DNA from: Prevotellaceae bacterium
Lineage (GTDB): Bacteria; Bacteroidota; Bacteroidia; Bacteroidales; Bacteroidaceae
Assembly (NCBI GenBank): GCA_019420585.1
Contig: JAHZGX010000004.1
Coordinates: 235,509-299,508, forward strand
Length of the DNA: 64,000 nt
Direction: 5' to 3'
In this document: positions 36,890-45,762 of the stretch, piece by piece
How the letters are laid out: each line of letters begins with the position of its first letter
Position numbering within the stretch: the stretch's first letter is position 1
Program-made: the position numbers and the translations under genes
The notes under the pieces: model-generated
Database searches by the model: none
What the model saw: the letters and a program-made list of their open reading frames with translations, nothing else
What the model was told of the DNA's origin: nothing

Positions 36890-38154
36890 CTAAAGGAAAA
36901 GTTGATGCCCTGCTGGGCATTGTCTTCGGTGATGAGGGCAAGGGAAAGGTGGTGGACGTGTTCACGCCCCGCTATGACGTGGTGGCACGCTTTGCCGGAG
37001 GGCCTAACGCCGGTCACACCATCATATTCGAGGGCAAGAAGTTCGTGCTGCGCAGCATACCCTCGGGCATTTTCGACGAAGGAAAACTGAACATCATAGG
37101 CAACGGATGCGTGATAGCCCCCGACCTGTTTGCAGCAGAGGCACACGAACTGGAGGCTGCCGGATATGACCTGAAGAGCAGGCTGCACATCAGCAAGCGC
37201 GCTCATCTCATCCTGCCCACGCACAGGGTGCTCGACCGTGCCTACGAGGCAGCAAAGGGAAAGAACAAGGTGGGAACCACAGGCAAGGGCATCGGCCCCA
37301 CTTACAGCGAGAAGGCCAGCCGCACGGGCTTGCGTGTGGGCGACATCCTGGACAACTTCCAGCAAAAGTACGAAGCACTCAAGGCACGTCACATTCAGAT
37401 TCTTGCCGACCTGCATTTCACTGACTTTGACATTACCGACGAAGAGAAACTGTGGCTGGAAGGCGTGGAATACATGCGTCAGTTCCCCTTGACAGACACC
37501 GAGATAGAAATAAACAAGGCACTGGAGGCAGGCAAGAGTGTACTGGCAGAAGGCGCACAGGGCACCATGCTCGACATTGACCACGGCACCTACCCCTATG
37601 TGAGCAGCAGCAGTACCGTGTGCGGCGGAGTTTGCACAGGACTGGGCGTGGCACCGAACCGCATCGGCGAGGTCTTCGGCATCTTCAAGGCCTACAGCAC
37701 TCGAGTGGGTTCCGGCCCCTTCCCTGTGGAGTTGTTCGATGAGACCGGCGACCTCATCCGTCAGGTAGGACACGAATACGGAGCCGTGACAGGCCGCAAC
37801 CGCCGCTGCGGATGGCTTGACCTGGTGGCCCTGAAGTACGCCATCATGGTAAACGGAGTCACACAACTCATCATGATGAAGAGCGATGTGCTTGACAGCC
37901 TTGACACCATACGTGTATGCACAGCATACGAGAAAGACGGTACCACAACTACGGACATGCCCTATGACACCGAAGGATGGAATGCCGTATACGAAAGTCT
38001 GCCGGGATGGAAGAGCGACCTGACCAAGATGGAGTCAGAAGAAGAGTTCCCCCAACAACTGAAAGACTACATCGCCTACATAGAGGAAAAGACGGGAGTG
38101 CGCATCACCATCGTGAGCGTAGGCCCAGACCGTGCCCAGACCATCATGCGCTGA
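36886..38154 (+). CDS. purA: Adenylosuccinate synthetase
   Basis: Makes adenylosuccinate from IMP and aspartate with GTP, the first committed step to AMP. The GTP-binding GDEGKGK loop is at residues 15-21, GPNAGHTI at 39-46, and GTTGKGIGPTYSEKASR lies near 126-142. Full family length (422). It is translationally coupled to the Fur-like gene, a frequent arrangement in Bacteroidales. Confidence 0.96.
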   Translation: MTKGKVDALLGIVFGDEGKGKVVDVFTPRYDVVARFAGGPNAGHTIIFEGKKFVLRSIPSGIFDEGKLNIIGNGCVIAPDLFAAEAHELEAAGYDLKSRLHISKRAHLILPTHRVLDRAYEAAKGKNKVGTTGKGIGPTYSEKASRTGLRVGDILDNFQQKYEALKARHIQILADLHFTDFDITDEEKLWLEGVEYMRQFPLTDTEIEINKALEAGKSVLAEGAQGTMLDIDHGTYPYVSSSSTVCGGVCTGLGVAPNRIGEVFGIFKAYSTRVGSGPFPVELFDETGDLIRQVGHEYGAVTGRNRRCGWLDLVALKYAIMVNGVTQLIMMKSDVLDSLDTIRVCTAYEKDGTTTTDMPYDTEGWNAVYESLPGWKSDLTKMESEEEFPQQLKDYIAYIEEKTGVRITIVSVGPDRAQTIMR

Positions 38155-38196
38155 CGGAACAAGGCACAGCCGCAAGAAAACAGGACGTACAGAATC

Positions 38197-38234
38197 GGGC
38201 AGGCAGAAGAGCAGCATGGCTTTTCCACCTGCCC
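38197..38234 (+). terminator. Possible terminator of purA
   Basis: Arms GGGCAGG and CCTGCCC enclose a 24-base loop, followed by GCCTTGTTT, 43 bases after the stop. Stem and T-run are modest, so the call is tentative. Confidence 0.4.
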
Positions 38235-38300
38235 GCCTTGTTTCCGCCCGGCAATGCCCCCTCGCGTCTTGATATTGCCTATATTTCAGAAGCGAAGTGC

Positions 38301-38477
38301 GGAAAAGCGCCTGCCTAGGAAAAAATATAAATCCAATTAGGAAAAAAGTTTTTCCTAACTGGAAACATAAATTTGGGTAGTTTGGCGATGCACGTGGACA
38401 TGTAAAGAAAAAGGAATTCATGACAAAGAAAAATCACTGCGCCATTTTTGTTTGCCTACGCCGATTTGCACAATACG
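38301..38477 (+). repeat. Dispersed repeat family 2, second copy
   Basis: This matches 12230-12397 from the CTGCCTAG block to GCCTACGCCGATT. In this copy the central part forms a 14-base inverted repeat (CCAATTAGGAAAAA and its near-complement, 38333-38362) with a 2-base gap, so the element could fold into a long hairpin. It lies just downstream of purA, near the left side of the accessory region. Confidence 0.75.
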
Positions 38478-38552
38478 GGACTATGACAAATAAGCAGACA
38501 ATATGCTTCACTTGCCACAAAAAAGTGGCAACTTTGTAACAGGATAAAGAAT

Positions 38553-38657
38553 ATGAAGGCAAAGGACAATTCCACTGAATCATTTTATGCCAACACGTTT
38601 TTTTCTATTCAAACACAATTGAATAATCGTTATGTCGTACAAATAGAAAACAGATAG
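38553..38657 (+). CDS. Possible 34-residue small protein
   Basis: A short frame, ATG at 38553 to TAG at 38655, encodes 34 residues (starting MKAKDNSTESFYANTF). It ends three bases before the next gene and is in the same frame. It could be a leader peptide, a small protein, or the 5' part of a longer gene cut by the TAG. A CAACTTTG motif about 20 bases upstream may be a weak -7 element, following a GCCAC/GTGGC hairpin (38513-38528). No family recognised. Confidence 0.35.
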   Translation: MKAKDNSTESFYANTFFSIQTQLNNRYVVQIENR

Positions 38658-38660
38658 AAT

Positions 38661-38969
38661 ATGTCGTTTTGGAACTTTCTTGGTGAATTAGCACTACTTA
38701 AATGGCTGTTCGGGACAAGCAAGCCAAATAAGGTTTCGGCACCTCCACCCTTTCGTTTGCATGACTACGGACATGAGGACGAATACCTTGACAATATCCA
38801 CTCCTTAGAGAACCGCATCCACAAGTTGAGACAACAGCAGGACAGATGCAACATACTCTCGGACAAGTATGATGAACTGCAAGACAGGATAGACGACCTA
38901 CAAGATGAAATGGATGAGTTGGATGAAATGGACAACTATTTCGATGATGATTTATTTCATCACCGTTAA
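38661..38969 (+). CDS. Small acidic coiled-coil protein
   Basis: A 102-residue protein of unknown function. The first 18 residues (MSFWNFLGELALLKWLFG) are hydrophobic or amphipathic and may bind membrane. Residues about 45-92 form a charged coiled coil rich in Asp and Glu (DKYDELQDRIDDLQDEMDEL). It lies between a dispersed repeat and the accessory island. A membrane-associated scaffold is possible but unsupported. The start was chosen because the hydrophobic N-terminus begins exactly there. Confidence 0.6.
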   Translation: MSFWNFLGELALLKWLFGTSKPNKVSAPPPFRLHDYGHEDEYLDNIHSLENRIHKLRQQQDRCNILSDKYDELQDRIDDLQDEMDELDEMDNYFDDDLFHHR

Positions 38970-39154
38970 AATCATTTAGCATTTTAACGATAACATTATA
39001 TTTATTCCTAGCCTTTGATTCTTACACACAGAAAGGCGAACGATTTTCTCAATATAGCGAACTGGCTAAGCAATAATCATGCGGACTCTTAATGGCAAAG
39101 GCAGGCATACGCCCTTTGCCTGCACCATACGCAACAATCCCTTTATGCGATTCT

Positions 39155-39183
39155 CAGACAATCTTCATTATGAAGATTGTCTG
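39155..39183. other. Perfect 14-base inverted repeat
   Basis: Arms CAGACAATCTTCAT and ATGAAGATTGTCTG flank one central T, giving a perfect 29-base palindrome. It lies just beyond the decayed AlbA_2 gene at the end of the accessory operon. It could end transcription, but neither side has a T-run, so a protein-binding or recombination site is equally possible. Confidence 0.5.
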
Positions 39184-39231
39184 GTGTTTAACTATTCCAT
39201 GCAAAACGACTTGGGGACCTCCAAAGAACAA

Positions 39232-39363
39232 TCAATCACCTTCTGAGTTTAGAGGGCAAACAAAGTCTGCACACCTCTTTGATTAATTCACCTGTAGTCT
39301 TTTTCAATTCAAGTACTCGATTTTTGTCTTCGCTATTATTGCTTTTATATCGTCAATATTCAT
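39232..39363 (-). pseudogene. Decayed AlbA_2 (Schlafen-like) gene start
   Basis: An ATG at 39363 opens MNIDDIKAIIAKTKIEYL. If a single missing G is restored, the reading continues ELKKTTGELIKEVC, and after a return to the first frame CADF...LNSEGD. Together this matches the N-terminus of AlbA_2 domain proteins (IxELIAxGExxxLEfKxTtGEL...CAFLNsxGG). At least two frameshifts and an early TGA (39234-39232) break it, and the rest of the gene is gone. It lies 33 bases after abiH on the same strand, like a lost last gene of the defence operon. The match is by eye to the family pattern. Confidence 0.5.
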
Positions 39364-39396
39364 ACTTTTTTATGTCTCATTGCAAAGCTGATAAAA

Positions 39397-40629
39397 TTAT
39401 TCAAGAAGCGGTTCGCAATATGTTTTATTGACAACTCTATCTCTCATAAGTTTCATATCTGTAAAATTGCGGCTAATATTCATTACCAATTCCAGATAAT
39501 TATCTGTACCATCCTCCTTTTTATAATAAAAAGGTTTAATGGAGATACAATTCTTATGTTCAAAAAGAGTATTTAGTAATGTTCTATCAGAATTTCCACA
39601 CGAATGTCCCATGATGTAAATCTGATATGGTGCAGAATCAATGAAGCTAAGCACATTCCGATAATTATCAGACTCCAGATATTTTATTGATTTTATGTTT
39701 TGCAGGCACTCATTGTTGTTAAGATTCTGAAGTCGCAAATAATTAGTATCCATCTCATCCCCATATCCAAAAATCATACTTTCAGGATTAGTCAAATCTC
39801 CATGAATGTGAATTTGGGAAGACACACTTTTGCGAAGATAAGAAGTAGCTGTGTTCGTATAATTAAAATTGACAAACAGAACCCAATCAGGTAGCATATA
39901 CAGATCTGGATAACATCCTGCAACATATCTCTCATAGTTTTTAGTATAGTCATCAACAGCCCTTATAGCTTCATTGCCTAATCCGTATCTTGATTGTTTG
40001 TCTTCCCATACATTACTTTGTAAACTCAAACAATTGTCTATATATTTTCTAAATTCAGTGAGACCATTAATGGATATATCCCGTGAACTTATAGGCATGT
40101 ATATTTTATTCCATAGACGTTCTATTGGTTGAACTCCATTTTTGCAAACAAAACTCAAATATTCTGTTAGCAATTTTTGAATGCATCGTAATTGTCCATT
40201 CAATTCGTTCAGCTTTTCAGATGAAGGTTCTGCAATAGCATGCTTAGTCAATAATTTATAATACTCATTCTCGATGTCTACCCACTTCTTTGTTTCGATA
40301 TTATTACATATCTGTTGTAAGAACTGACTTATTTTAAAGTCACATAATTCTTTGTCCTCTTTTACCAACCGTACAACATCTTTCAAATCCCATGGAATTA
40401 ACGGATTCTCTCTCCTATAATACCATCCTTGGAAAACAGAAGCCCAATTATAGACATCTATGCCATTGTTAATCTTAAATGAACATAATCCATCAGATAC
40501 TTCTTTCTCTAAACCATGTAACAAGTTGTTACCGCACTGTTCCCAATACCATTGTATGAAACTCTCATAGTTTGTAGGGAGGCCATGTGCCAAATCGAAC
40601 CCATTTCCTATCAGAACAATCCGATTCAT
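39397..40629 (-). CDS. AbiH family abortive-infection protein
   Basis: A 410-residue member of the AbiH family, phage-resistance proteins first found on lactococcal plasmids; the mechanism is not well known. The signature IGNGFDLAHGLPTNYESF begins at residue 7. Other family features are FNYTNT near 255, HIHGDL near 273 and the late MGHSCGNSD motif. It is the last intact gene of the minus-strand operon, 63 bases after the DUF1848 gene. The gene is strongly A+T rich (the 60-base line at 39421 has 17 G or C), unlike the core chromosome (the line at 15121 has 36), which points to recent transfer. Confidence 0.85.
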   Translation of the reverse strand: MNRIVLIGNGFDLAHGLPTNYESFIQWYWEQCGNNLLHGLEKEVSDGLCSFKINNGIDVYNWASVFQGWYYRRENPLIPWDLKDVVRLVKEDKELCDFKISQFLQQICNNIETKKWVDIENEYYKLLTKHAIAEPSSEKLNELNGQLRCIQKLLTEYLSFVCKNGVQPIERLWNKIYMPISSRDISINGLTEFRKYIDNCLSLQSNVWEDKQSRYGLGNEAIRAVDDYTKNYERYVAGCYPDLYMLPDWVLFVNFNYTNTATSYLRKSVSSQIHIHGDLTNPESMIFGYGDEMDTNYLRLQNLNNNECLQNIKSIKYLESDNYRNVLSFIDSAPYQIYIMGHSCGNSDRTLLNTLFEHKNCISIKPFYYKKEDGTDNYLELVMNISRNFTDMKLMRDRVVNKTYCEPLLE

Positions 40630-40692
40630 ATTAAATTCTATTTTTATTAAACAAGTATTTTAAGTTATACAATTTTTCTCATTTACCTCCAA

Positions 40693-41619
40693 TCAGAACA
40701 GGTTATTTGATTTTAACAACTTTACTTTCCTTACTTTTATAACGTCCGTCTTATCCAATTCACCGACAAGTAATGTGGACATAGGATTATGCATTTTACT
40801 CAATGTGTGAACCTTTGTGTTATTAAAGTTTGCGTAACAATATTTGCATGCGTGAAGGCAGGTATTGTAAGCGCCAAGATCTATGCTTTCTATACAACCA
40901 CATTCTTTACGCTGATTTTTGTCTTTCTTGACATCTATCTTATAACCAACAATTTCCTCGATTAAGTTTCTATCTATACAACATCCATGCCTTACCCCTT
41001 CTGCATCAAGATTAATGTTCTCAGAACATGAAAGGACTTCTATTTTGTAATTTTGAGCAATTGTTGAAAGTTTCTTAGCAAGGATATGCATCTCGTTCTC
41101 TGTCGGTTCTCTCATCATAAGGTCTCGTGTATTAGAAACTGTTTTTTTGTACAAGTCAACAAAACTAATAACACATCTTTGGGTGTACCCTTGTAATCGT
41201 TTAGCCAATTCTTCAAAATAACGTATATGATACTCAATATCTATATAATCAGTTAGAAGTATAGGGTCATATCTCCAAATAACCCTGTTGGAACCAATTA
41301 TATCTGAAAGTGCTCGAAAATTCTCAATGATATTCTTCTTTGTAGGAACATTTTCTTCAATCAATTTGTTATATGGATTGATTGTATATTGAAAGTAATA
41401 ATTATATTCTTTCAATTGGTCAAGATACGGAATAATATTTCCTGCATTTTTTGTCCAAAACACTATACAATCCACGACCTCTGGACGTATGTTAATACGA
41501 CTTACCTGATGAATGTTCATAGGATTACGAACATCCACAAATCCTGCTTTTACTCTATTAAGGAACCATTCCCAATAGAATGCTGGTATATCTGTGCGAC
41601 GAGAAACTGATAATATCAT
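40693..41619 (-). CDS. DUF1848 protein with C-terminal Cys cluster
   Basis: A 308-residue protein matching DUF1848: it begins MILSVSRRTDIPAFY and ends with a Cys-rich segment. Cys240 and Cys242 (ECGC) precede Cys254-x3-Cys258-x2-Cys261 (CLHACKYC). CxxxCxxC is the iron-sulphur spacing of radical SAM enzymes, but here it lies at the C-terminus. An iron-sulphur role is therefore inference, though such clusters are conserved in the family. It is A+T rich, lies 42 bases after the methyltransferase-like gene and 63 before abiH, and is probably co-transcribed. Its role in defence is unknown. Confidence 0.75.
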   Translation of the reverse strand: MILSVSRRTDIPAFYWEWFLNRVKAGFVDVRNPMNIHQVSRINIRPEVVDCIVFWTKNAGNIIPYLDQLKEYNYYFQYTINPYNKLIEENVPTKKNIIENFRALSDIIGSNRVIWRYDPILLTDYIDIEYHIRYFEELAKRLQGYTQRCVISFVDLYKKTVSNTRDLMMREPTENEMHILAKKLSTIAQNYKIEVLSCSENINLDAEGVRHGCCIDRNLIEEIVGYKIDVKKDKNQRKECGCIESIDLGAYNTCLHACKYCYANFNNTKVHTLSKMHNPMSTLLVGELDKTDVIKVRKVKLLKSNNLF

Positions 41620-41661
41620 TGTATATGAACAAATATTTGTTTTGAATTACAATAGTCAACA

Positions 41662-42513
41662 TTATTCATGAAGTTGTTTCCATCTAGTTTTTGAAACAAC
41701 AAATCTTTTTTTTTTGTAGAATTGCCATCCTTCGTTTCCTTGATATTTATCAGAAGGAAAACATGCATAACGAACAGTATATTTCACACCTTTTGATTTA
41801 ATCTTTGAAACCAACAAATTCATTAATTGCACTCCGGAATCAAGACTTGTATAATAGCCATAATAATTGATGTCATTGAATAATATGTTTCGGACATTAT
41901 ACAGGAGTATGAAATCAACTATCTCATCAACAAACTGATGCTTACCTTGAAGAGGATAAAATTTGGCTGCATGAGATAATAAATAATTCAATATTAATAA
42001 ATTTGTGACACCATCATCAAATCCATGAAAGTCTGCAAACAAGTTTGTTGTATGGAAATCCACAACGTGTTGAGTACTTGATAAACTATCTTTGCATAGA
42101 TTCTGTACTGGTTCCCATACATTCAATAAATCATGACCTTCGTAATATAATCTTGTATCTACACCTTGTATCTTAAAAGCCTTTATTATTCCGTAAACTT
42201 CAGAACCAGGTCCACACCCCAAAGATACTACATTTATTCGTTTGGGGTTATTATATTTGTAACGACACATAGCATAACAAATCTCAGATGCAAAACGATT
42301 AAAAAATCGTAGCACATATTGATATGTTATTTTAGTACAACTGTATGTGAAGTTTGGCTGCCCATATTGTATTTGGTTAAGACATCTGCTACAATCTCCC
42401 GTTGTACACCCGACTGAAGTACAATAATGGTTTATAACACAGTTTTGGCCACACTCAGAATGAGCTTGAATTAATTTCAAACATTGCTGTTGCAAATTTA
42501 ATAATTCCATCAT
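41662..42513 (-). CDS. Cys-rich putative SAM methyltransferase
   Basis: A 283-residue protein not recognised as a named family. Residues 94-104 (NVVSLGCGPGS) match motif I of SAM-dependent methyltransferases, and the next strand ends in an acidic motif (YYEGHDLLNVW). The N-terminus is Cys-rich: Cys21, 25, 31, 36, 41 and 44, a likely zinc or iron-sulphur site ahead of the catalytic fold. A standard DNA amino-methyltransferase motif (N/DPPY/F) is absent, so the target may be RNA, a small molecule or protein. It is A+T rich, 32 bases after hsdS, and ahead of DUF1848. Confidence 0.6.
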   Translation of the reverse strand: MMELLNLQQQCLKLIQAHSECGQNCVINHYCTSVGCTTGDCSRCLNQIQYGQPNFTYSCTKITYQYVLRFFNRFASEICYAMCRYKYNNPKRINVVSLGCGPGSEVYGIIKAFKIQGVDTRLYYEGHDLLNVWEPVQNLCKDSLSSTQHVVDFHTTNLFADFHGFDDGVTNLLILNYLLSHAAKFYPLQGKHQFVDEIVDFILLYNVRNILFNDINYYGYYTSLDSGVQLMNLLVSKIKSKGVKYTVRYACFPSDKYQGNEGWQFYKKKRFVVSKTRWKQLHE

Positions 42514-42545
42514 TTCTTTTGACCTCCTTTATATAGAGTTTTTAA

Positions 42546-44330
42546 TCATTTCATACAGACGGACATATCTGGAGCAAAGCCGTTGTCGCGCATCCACTGG
42601 ATGGCTTTTAACCAGCGATCTTGCGAAATACGTTTCTTTGATTCGTGCCAGTTGTTCAGCACCTCATTCACGATGTCGGCATCAGTGAAAGACTTATTGC
42701 TGTGCAGCAAATCTTCCCATGCACTGTAGAGCGTAGCGACAATTTCACATCGTTCCGTATTCTGAGTCTTGAAGGTGTTGATTATCTTATCAAACATGGG
42801 GACTACACCAGAATAGTATCTGTTGAAATATGTCTTATGCTTGCCACAATTCTGCATGGGTACATACCTATAACCTTTCTCTGTCCGTTGCACCTCAAAC
42901 CACTTTTGCTTTTTCAACTGGCTGTCAATGGAACGTAATGCTTTATTGTCATAAGGGCCGGCAGCATCACGATGATAGTGCGAACCGATGTCTATATGAC
43001 AACAGTGCTCGGCGAGGAACAGCATCTTTTCCATTTTTACATGACCAAATGTTGGCTCATCACATAGCCTGTTGGCTATTTCTGCTGCCAAAACGCTCCT
43101 TCGGAAATGGACATTTGCCGATGTCGTGCTAGTCTTGACATTAGTTTCAACCAACCTTATCCTACCTGTTAAGAGTTGCTGCATCATGCCTTGCTTAATG
43201 GCGTTGTATTTCTCGCGCTTGGCTTCGAGGAAAGATATTTCTTCGTCCATAGACGAAAGAACTTTAGCGATGGCTGATTGTTCTTTTAACGAACTTGGAG
43301 CGTATAATAATACGTTAGCAACTTTTTCTTTATTAAGGTTCTGTACACTACTTCCAGCCGCCATTGAAGCATATTGGTTCATGACAGTATCCGAACAAAG
43401 GATATAATACAAAAACTGCATATCATAAGTCTCTTGGTAATCTTGAATAACAAGCCATCCGTCATGAATGCAACCATCTATATTCAATATGTATGGTCTT
43501 CCAAAACTCATAGAGTTGGAAAGGATGAAGTCTCCTTTCTTAACTTGACGGGTTTTGGTCAATCCCTCTGTTTTAATCTTTTCAGCGGTTTTACGGAAAT
43601 ACTTATCATTAGGCTTGACATCACCAATTTTAATCCAGTTCAAGCCATCTTGACTATCAGTTATGTAGTCTTCAATAGGACGTGGCGAGCCACCGCGAAG
43701 AATTAAAGCATCTTCTCCCAACTTCTTCTCCACCCACGGCTCATTGAATCCTTTTAGTCGTTTCTTTCCTGTGAGAAGTTGCTGCATAGCACCTTGCTTG
43801 ATGGCTCGTTTCTTCTCTATCAGTTTCCCTAATTCGGAAATCAAGTTGTCAATGGTTGATAAGGCTGTAGCAATGCGGGATTGCTCAAATTTTGGAGGTA
43901 CCACCATTAGCAGATTCTCTATAACGGTTCTGTCAAGTCTTGGAATGCTTGCGGTTCTTACTTCTTTCTTAATTTCATTGTGTAGATAAAGTAATTCGTA
44001 ATAAAGAAAATCCTTTATTATTCCATTTAAATTAGTAAAATACGCACAATCATCTGCTGCCCAATATTTGACGTTACATCTTCCAATTAGTCCAGCAGAC
44101 CCTCCAACAATCACAAAAGGAGTATTTGCTTCTACATTATAGTGATTATAAAAGCCCAATGGATAATCTGTATTTTGATAGACGGGGTAATTGCCTACTG
44201 CAGTCAGCATCCTACGTGTTACCCTAACACCTCGCTTTACGATGCAGGTTTGTTTAATTGGTTTTACTTCCCAATCTTCAGGAATCCTCCCAACCTCTGT
44301 ATCTTTGAATTTTGTTTCTTTCATATACAA
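42546..44330 (-). CDS. hsdS: Type I restriction specificity subunit with extra domain
   Basis: HsdS chooses the DNA sequence that the type I complex methylates or cuts. Two target-recognition domains (about residues 15-165 and 205-370) are each followed by a conserved helix ending in AIKQGAMQQLLTGKKRL or AIKQGMMQQLLTGRIRL. The first recognition half carries VGRIPEDWEV, typical of HsdS. Unusually, residues about 407-594 add a domain (KMEKMLFLAEHCCHIDIGSHYHRDAAGPYDN...) that by eye resembles the SocA/Panacea-type fold seen near toxins. Usual HsdS is about 400-450 residues; this one has 594. It lies 7 bases after the AlbA_2 gene. Confidence 0.88.
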   Translation of the reverse strand: MYMKETKFKDTEVGRIPEDWEVKPIKQTCIVKRGVRVTRRMLTAVGNYPVYQNTDYPLGFYNHYNVEANTPFVIVGGSAGLIGRCNVKYWAADDCAYFTNLNGIIKDFLYYELLYLHNEIKKEVRTASIPRLDRTVIENLLMVVPPKFEQSRIATALSTIDNLISELGKLIEKKRAIKQGAMQQLLTGKKRLKGFNEPWVEKKLGEDALILRGGSPRPIEDYITDSQDGLNWIKIGDVKPNDKYFRKTAEKIKTEGLTKTRQVKKGDFILSNSMSFGRPYILNIDGCIHDGWLVIQDYQETYDMQFLYYILCSDTVMNQYASMAAGSSVQNLNKEKVANVLLYAPSSLKEQSAIAKVLSSMDEEISFLEAKREKYNAIKQGMMQQLLTGRIRLVETNVKTSTTSANVHFRRSVLAAEIANRLCDEPTFGHVKMEKMLFLAEHCCHIDIGSHYHRDAAGPYDNKALRSIDSQLKKQKWFEVQRTEKGYRYVPMQNCGKHKTYFNRYYSGVVPMFDKIINTFKTQNTERCEIVATLYSAWEDLLHSNKSFTDADIVNEVLNNWHESKKRISQDRWLKAIQWMRDNGFAPDMSVCMK

Positions 44331-44337
44331 GTGCGTT

Positions 44338-45756
44338 TTACTCCTTAATCATTTGTTCAGCAATCACCCATTTGCCTGTACGAGGTGCCCCTATACGGTA
44401 TAGTACTTCTGACTTTTGTAAGACTGAAAGTTCACGCTCTATGGTACGTTGAGGAATATCTGTCATTACCGCCATTTGTTTGGCGGTAATGGAAGGCTGT
44501 TTGACAATTAGAGATACAATAAGTCTCTGACGATTAGATAATTTCATTACCGCCATATTACCGCCATTATTCTTGGTATTACCGCCATTCGTCTCTGGAA
44601 AGTTTCTGCTTTCTCCGTCTCGTCCTGCTATAATCTCATCTATGGTTTTACGTTTTATGATAGCCATTACGCCACCTCCTGTCTCTTTTATTGTTGGCAA
44701 TGGCATATTAGCACGCTCAAACTCATCACTTATCTTTTTGAAGCCACGTCCCCACGACTCTACAAAGCCCGCCTTGTAGAAGACGTTGGCAATATTGTGG
44801 TTGCGGGGATATGAAGAATGTTGTAGCATCAAGGTGGAAGGGGTCAGCTGTTCGGGTAGCAAACCAAAATTCCAAAGTTCTATGCTGCGGTCGTAGATAC
44901 GCATCTGAATGGCAGGACCAGTATAATCCTTATGCGAAATTGCATTGTATATCAATTCACGCAAAGCCTTTTCGGGGACTTCCAGTTGCTCAATACGCTG
45001 TATCCCCTCATAATGTATAGGAGAGACTAAATAACGAGAACGCAGAAGCTCCATTACGCGACTTGCCATTTGGATGATGTTACCCTCTACCACATCCTGA
45101 ATGATGAGATCGCTTTCATCGGTGTGAAAACGTCCTATCTTGAAATTAGCGGACGGGAAAGATTGGTGTACATTTTTCCCGAAAAGCAGAATAGCCGCAT
45201 TTTTCAGTTCACCATTATTTGTAAAAAGTCCAAGGTTACGAAGTACGTCTTCTGTTGAGGCATTGGCCTCTTCCTCATCCATGCGGCCAGCCTCTATGCT
45301 ACGACGCAGGAAGTAGTCAACGGCTTGTCTGTCTATATCATTGATGGTAGCTCCATATACGGGGATATCATCCCAAGACCGCCCCATCTTTTTCATGATA
45401 AACTGCTGGAGCGCAAGTCCTTTCAGTTCTTGCTTGGTCGATCCGCTGCGATAGTGGTAAGTACCTTTATAGGCAATGGGCATGTCGCTTGGTGACACAA
45501 CAATCTCTATGTATTCTTTATCATCTTTGATTAGCAGGTTGACATCTTCCACAATACCAAGAAAGTTGACAATCTTGTTTGGGATGTCCTCCATCAATTT
45601 CTTGGCATCGGGAAGTCCCACAACTTCTGTATCATCATTCACACCAATATAGATACGACCACCTTGGGCATTGGCAAAACCGCATATCCATTTCAGATAT
45701 TCGTCACGCCACGACTCTTTGTATTCTATGTTCTGACTTTCACTTAACATCGGCAT
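44338..45756 (-). CDS. AlbA_2 domain ATP-binding protein with winged helix
   Basis: A 472-residue protein. The N-terminal 110 residues are an AlbA_2 (Schlafen-like) domain: SQNIEYKESW, then GFANAQGGRIYIGVND. The middle (ELIYNAISHKDYTG, then GFVESWGRGFKKI) is the RecG-like GHKL ATPase region. The C-terminus (LSNRQRLIVSLIV, then TAKQMAVMTDIPQRTIEREL) is a winged helix. Such proteins often lie between hsdM and hsdS in Bacteroidetes; their role may be regulatory or defensive. It is 6 bases after hsdM and 7 before hsdS. Confidence 0.88.
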   Translation of the reverse strand: MPMLSESQNIEYKESWRDEYLKWICGFANAQGGRIYIGVNDDTEVVGLPDAKKLMEDIPNKIVNFLGIVEDVNLLIKDDKEYIEIVVSPSDMPIAYKGTYHYRSGSTKQELKGLALQQFIMKKMGRSWDDIPVYGATINDIDRQAVDYFLRRSIEAGRMDEEEANASTEDVLRNLGLFTNNGELKNAAILLFGKNVHQSFPSANFKIGRFHTDESDLIIQDVVEGNIIQMASRVMELLRSRYLVSPIHYEGIQRIEQLEVPEKALRELIYNAISHKDYTGPAIQMRIYDRSIELWNFGLLPEQLTPSTLMLQHSSYPRNHNIANVFYKAGFVESWGRGFKKISDEFERANMPLPTIKETGGGVMAIIKRKTIDEIIAGRDGESRNFPETNGGNTKNNGGNMAVMKLSNRQRLIVSLIVKQPSITAKQMAVMTDIPQRTIERELSVLQKSEVLYRIGAPRTGKWVIAEQMIKE

Positions 45757-45762
45757 TGCTAT

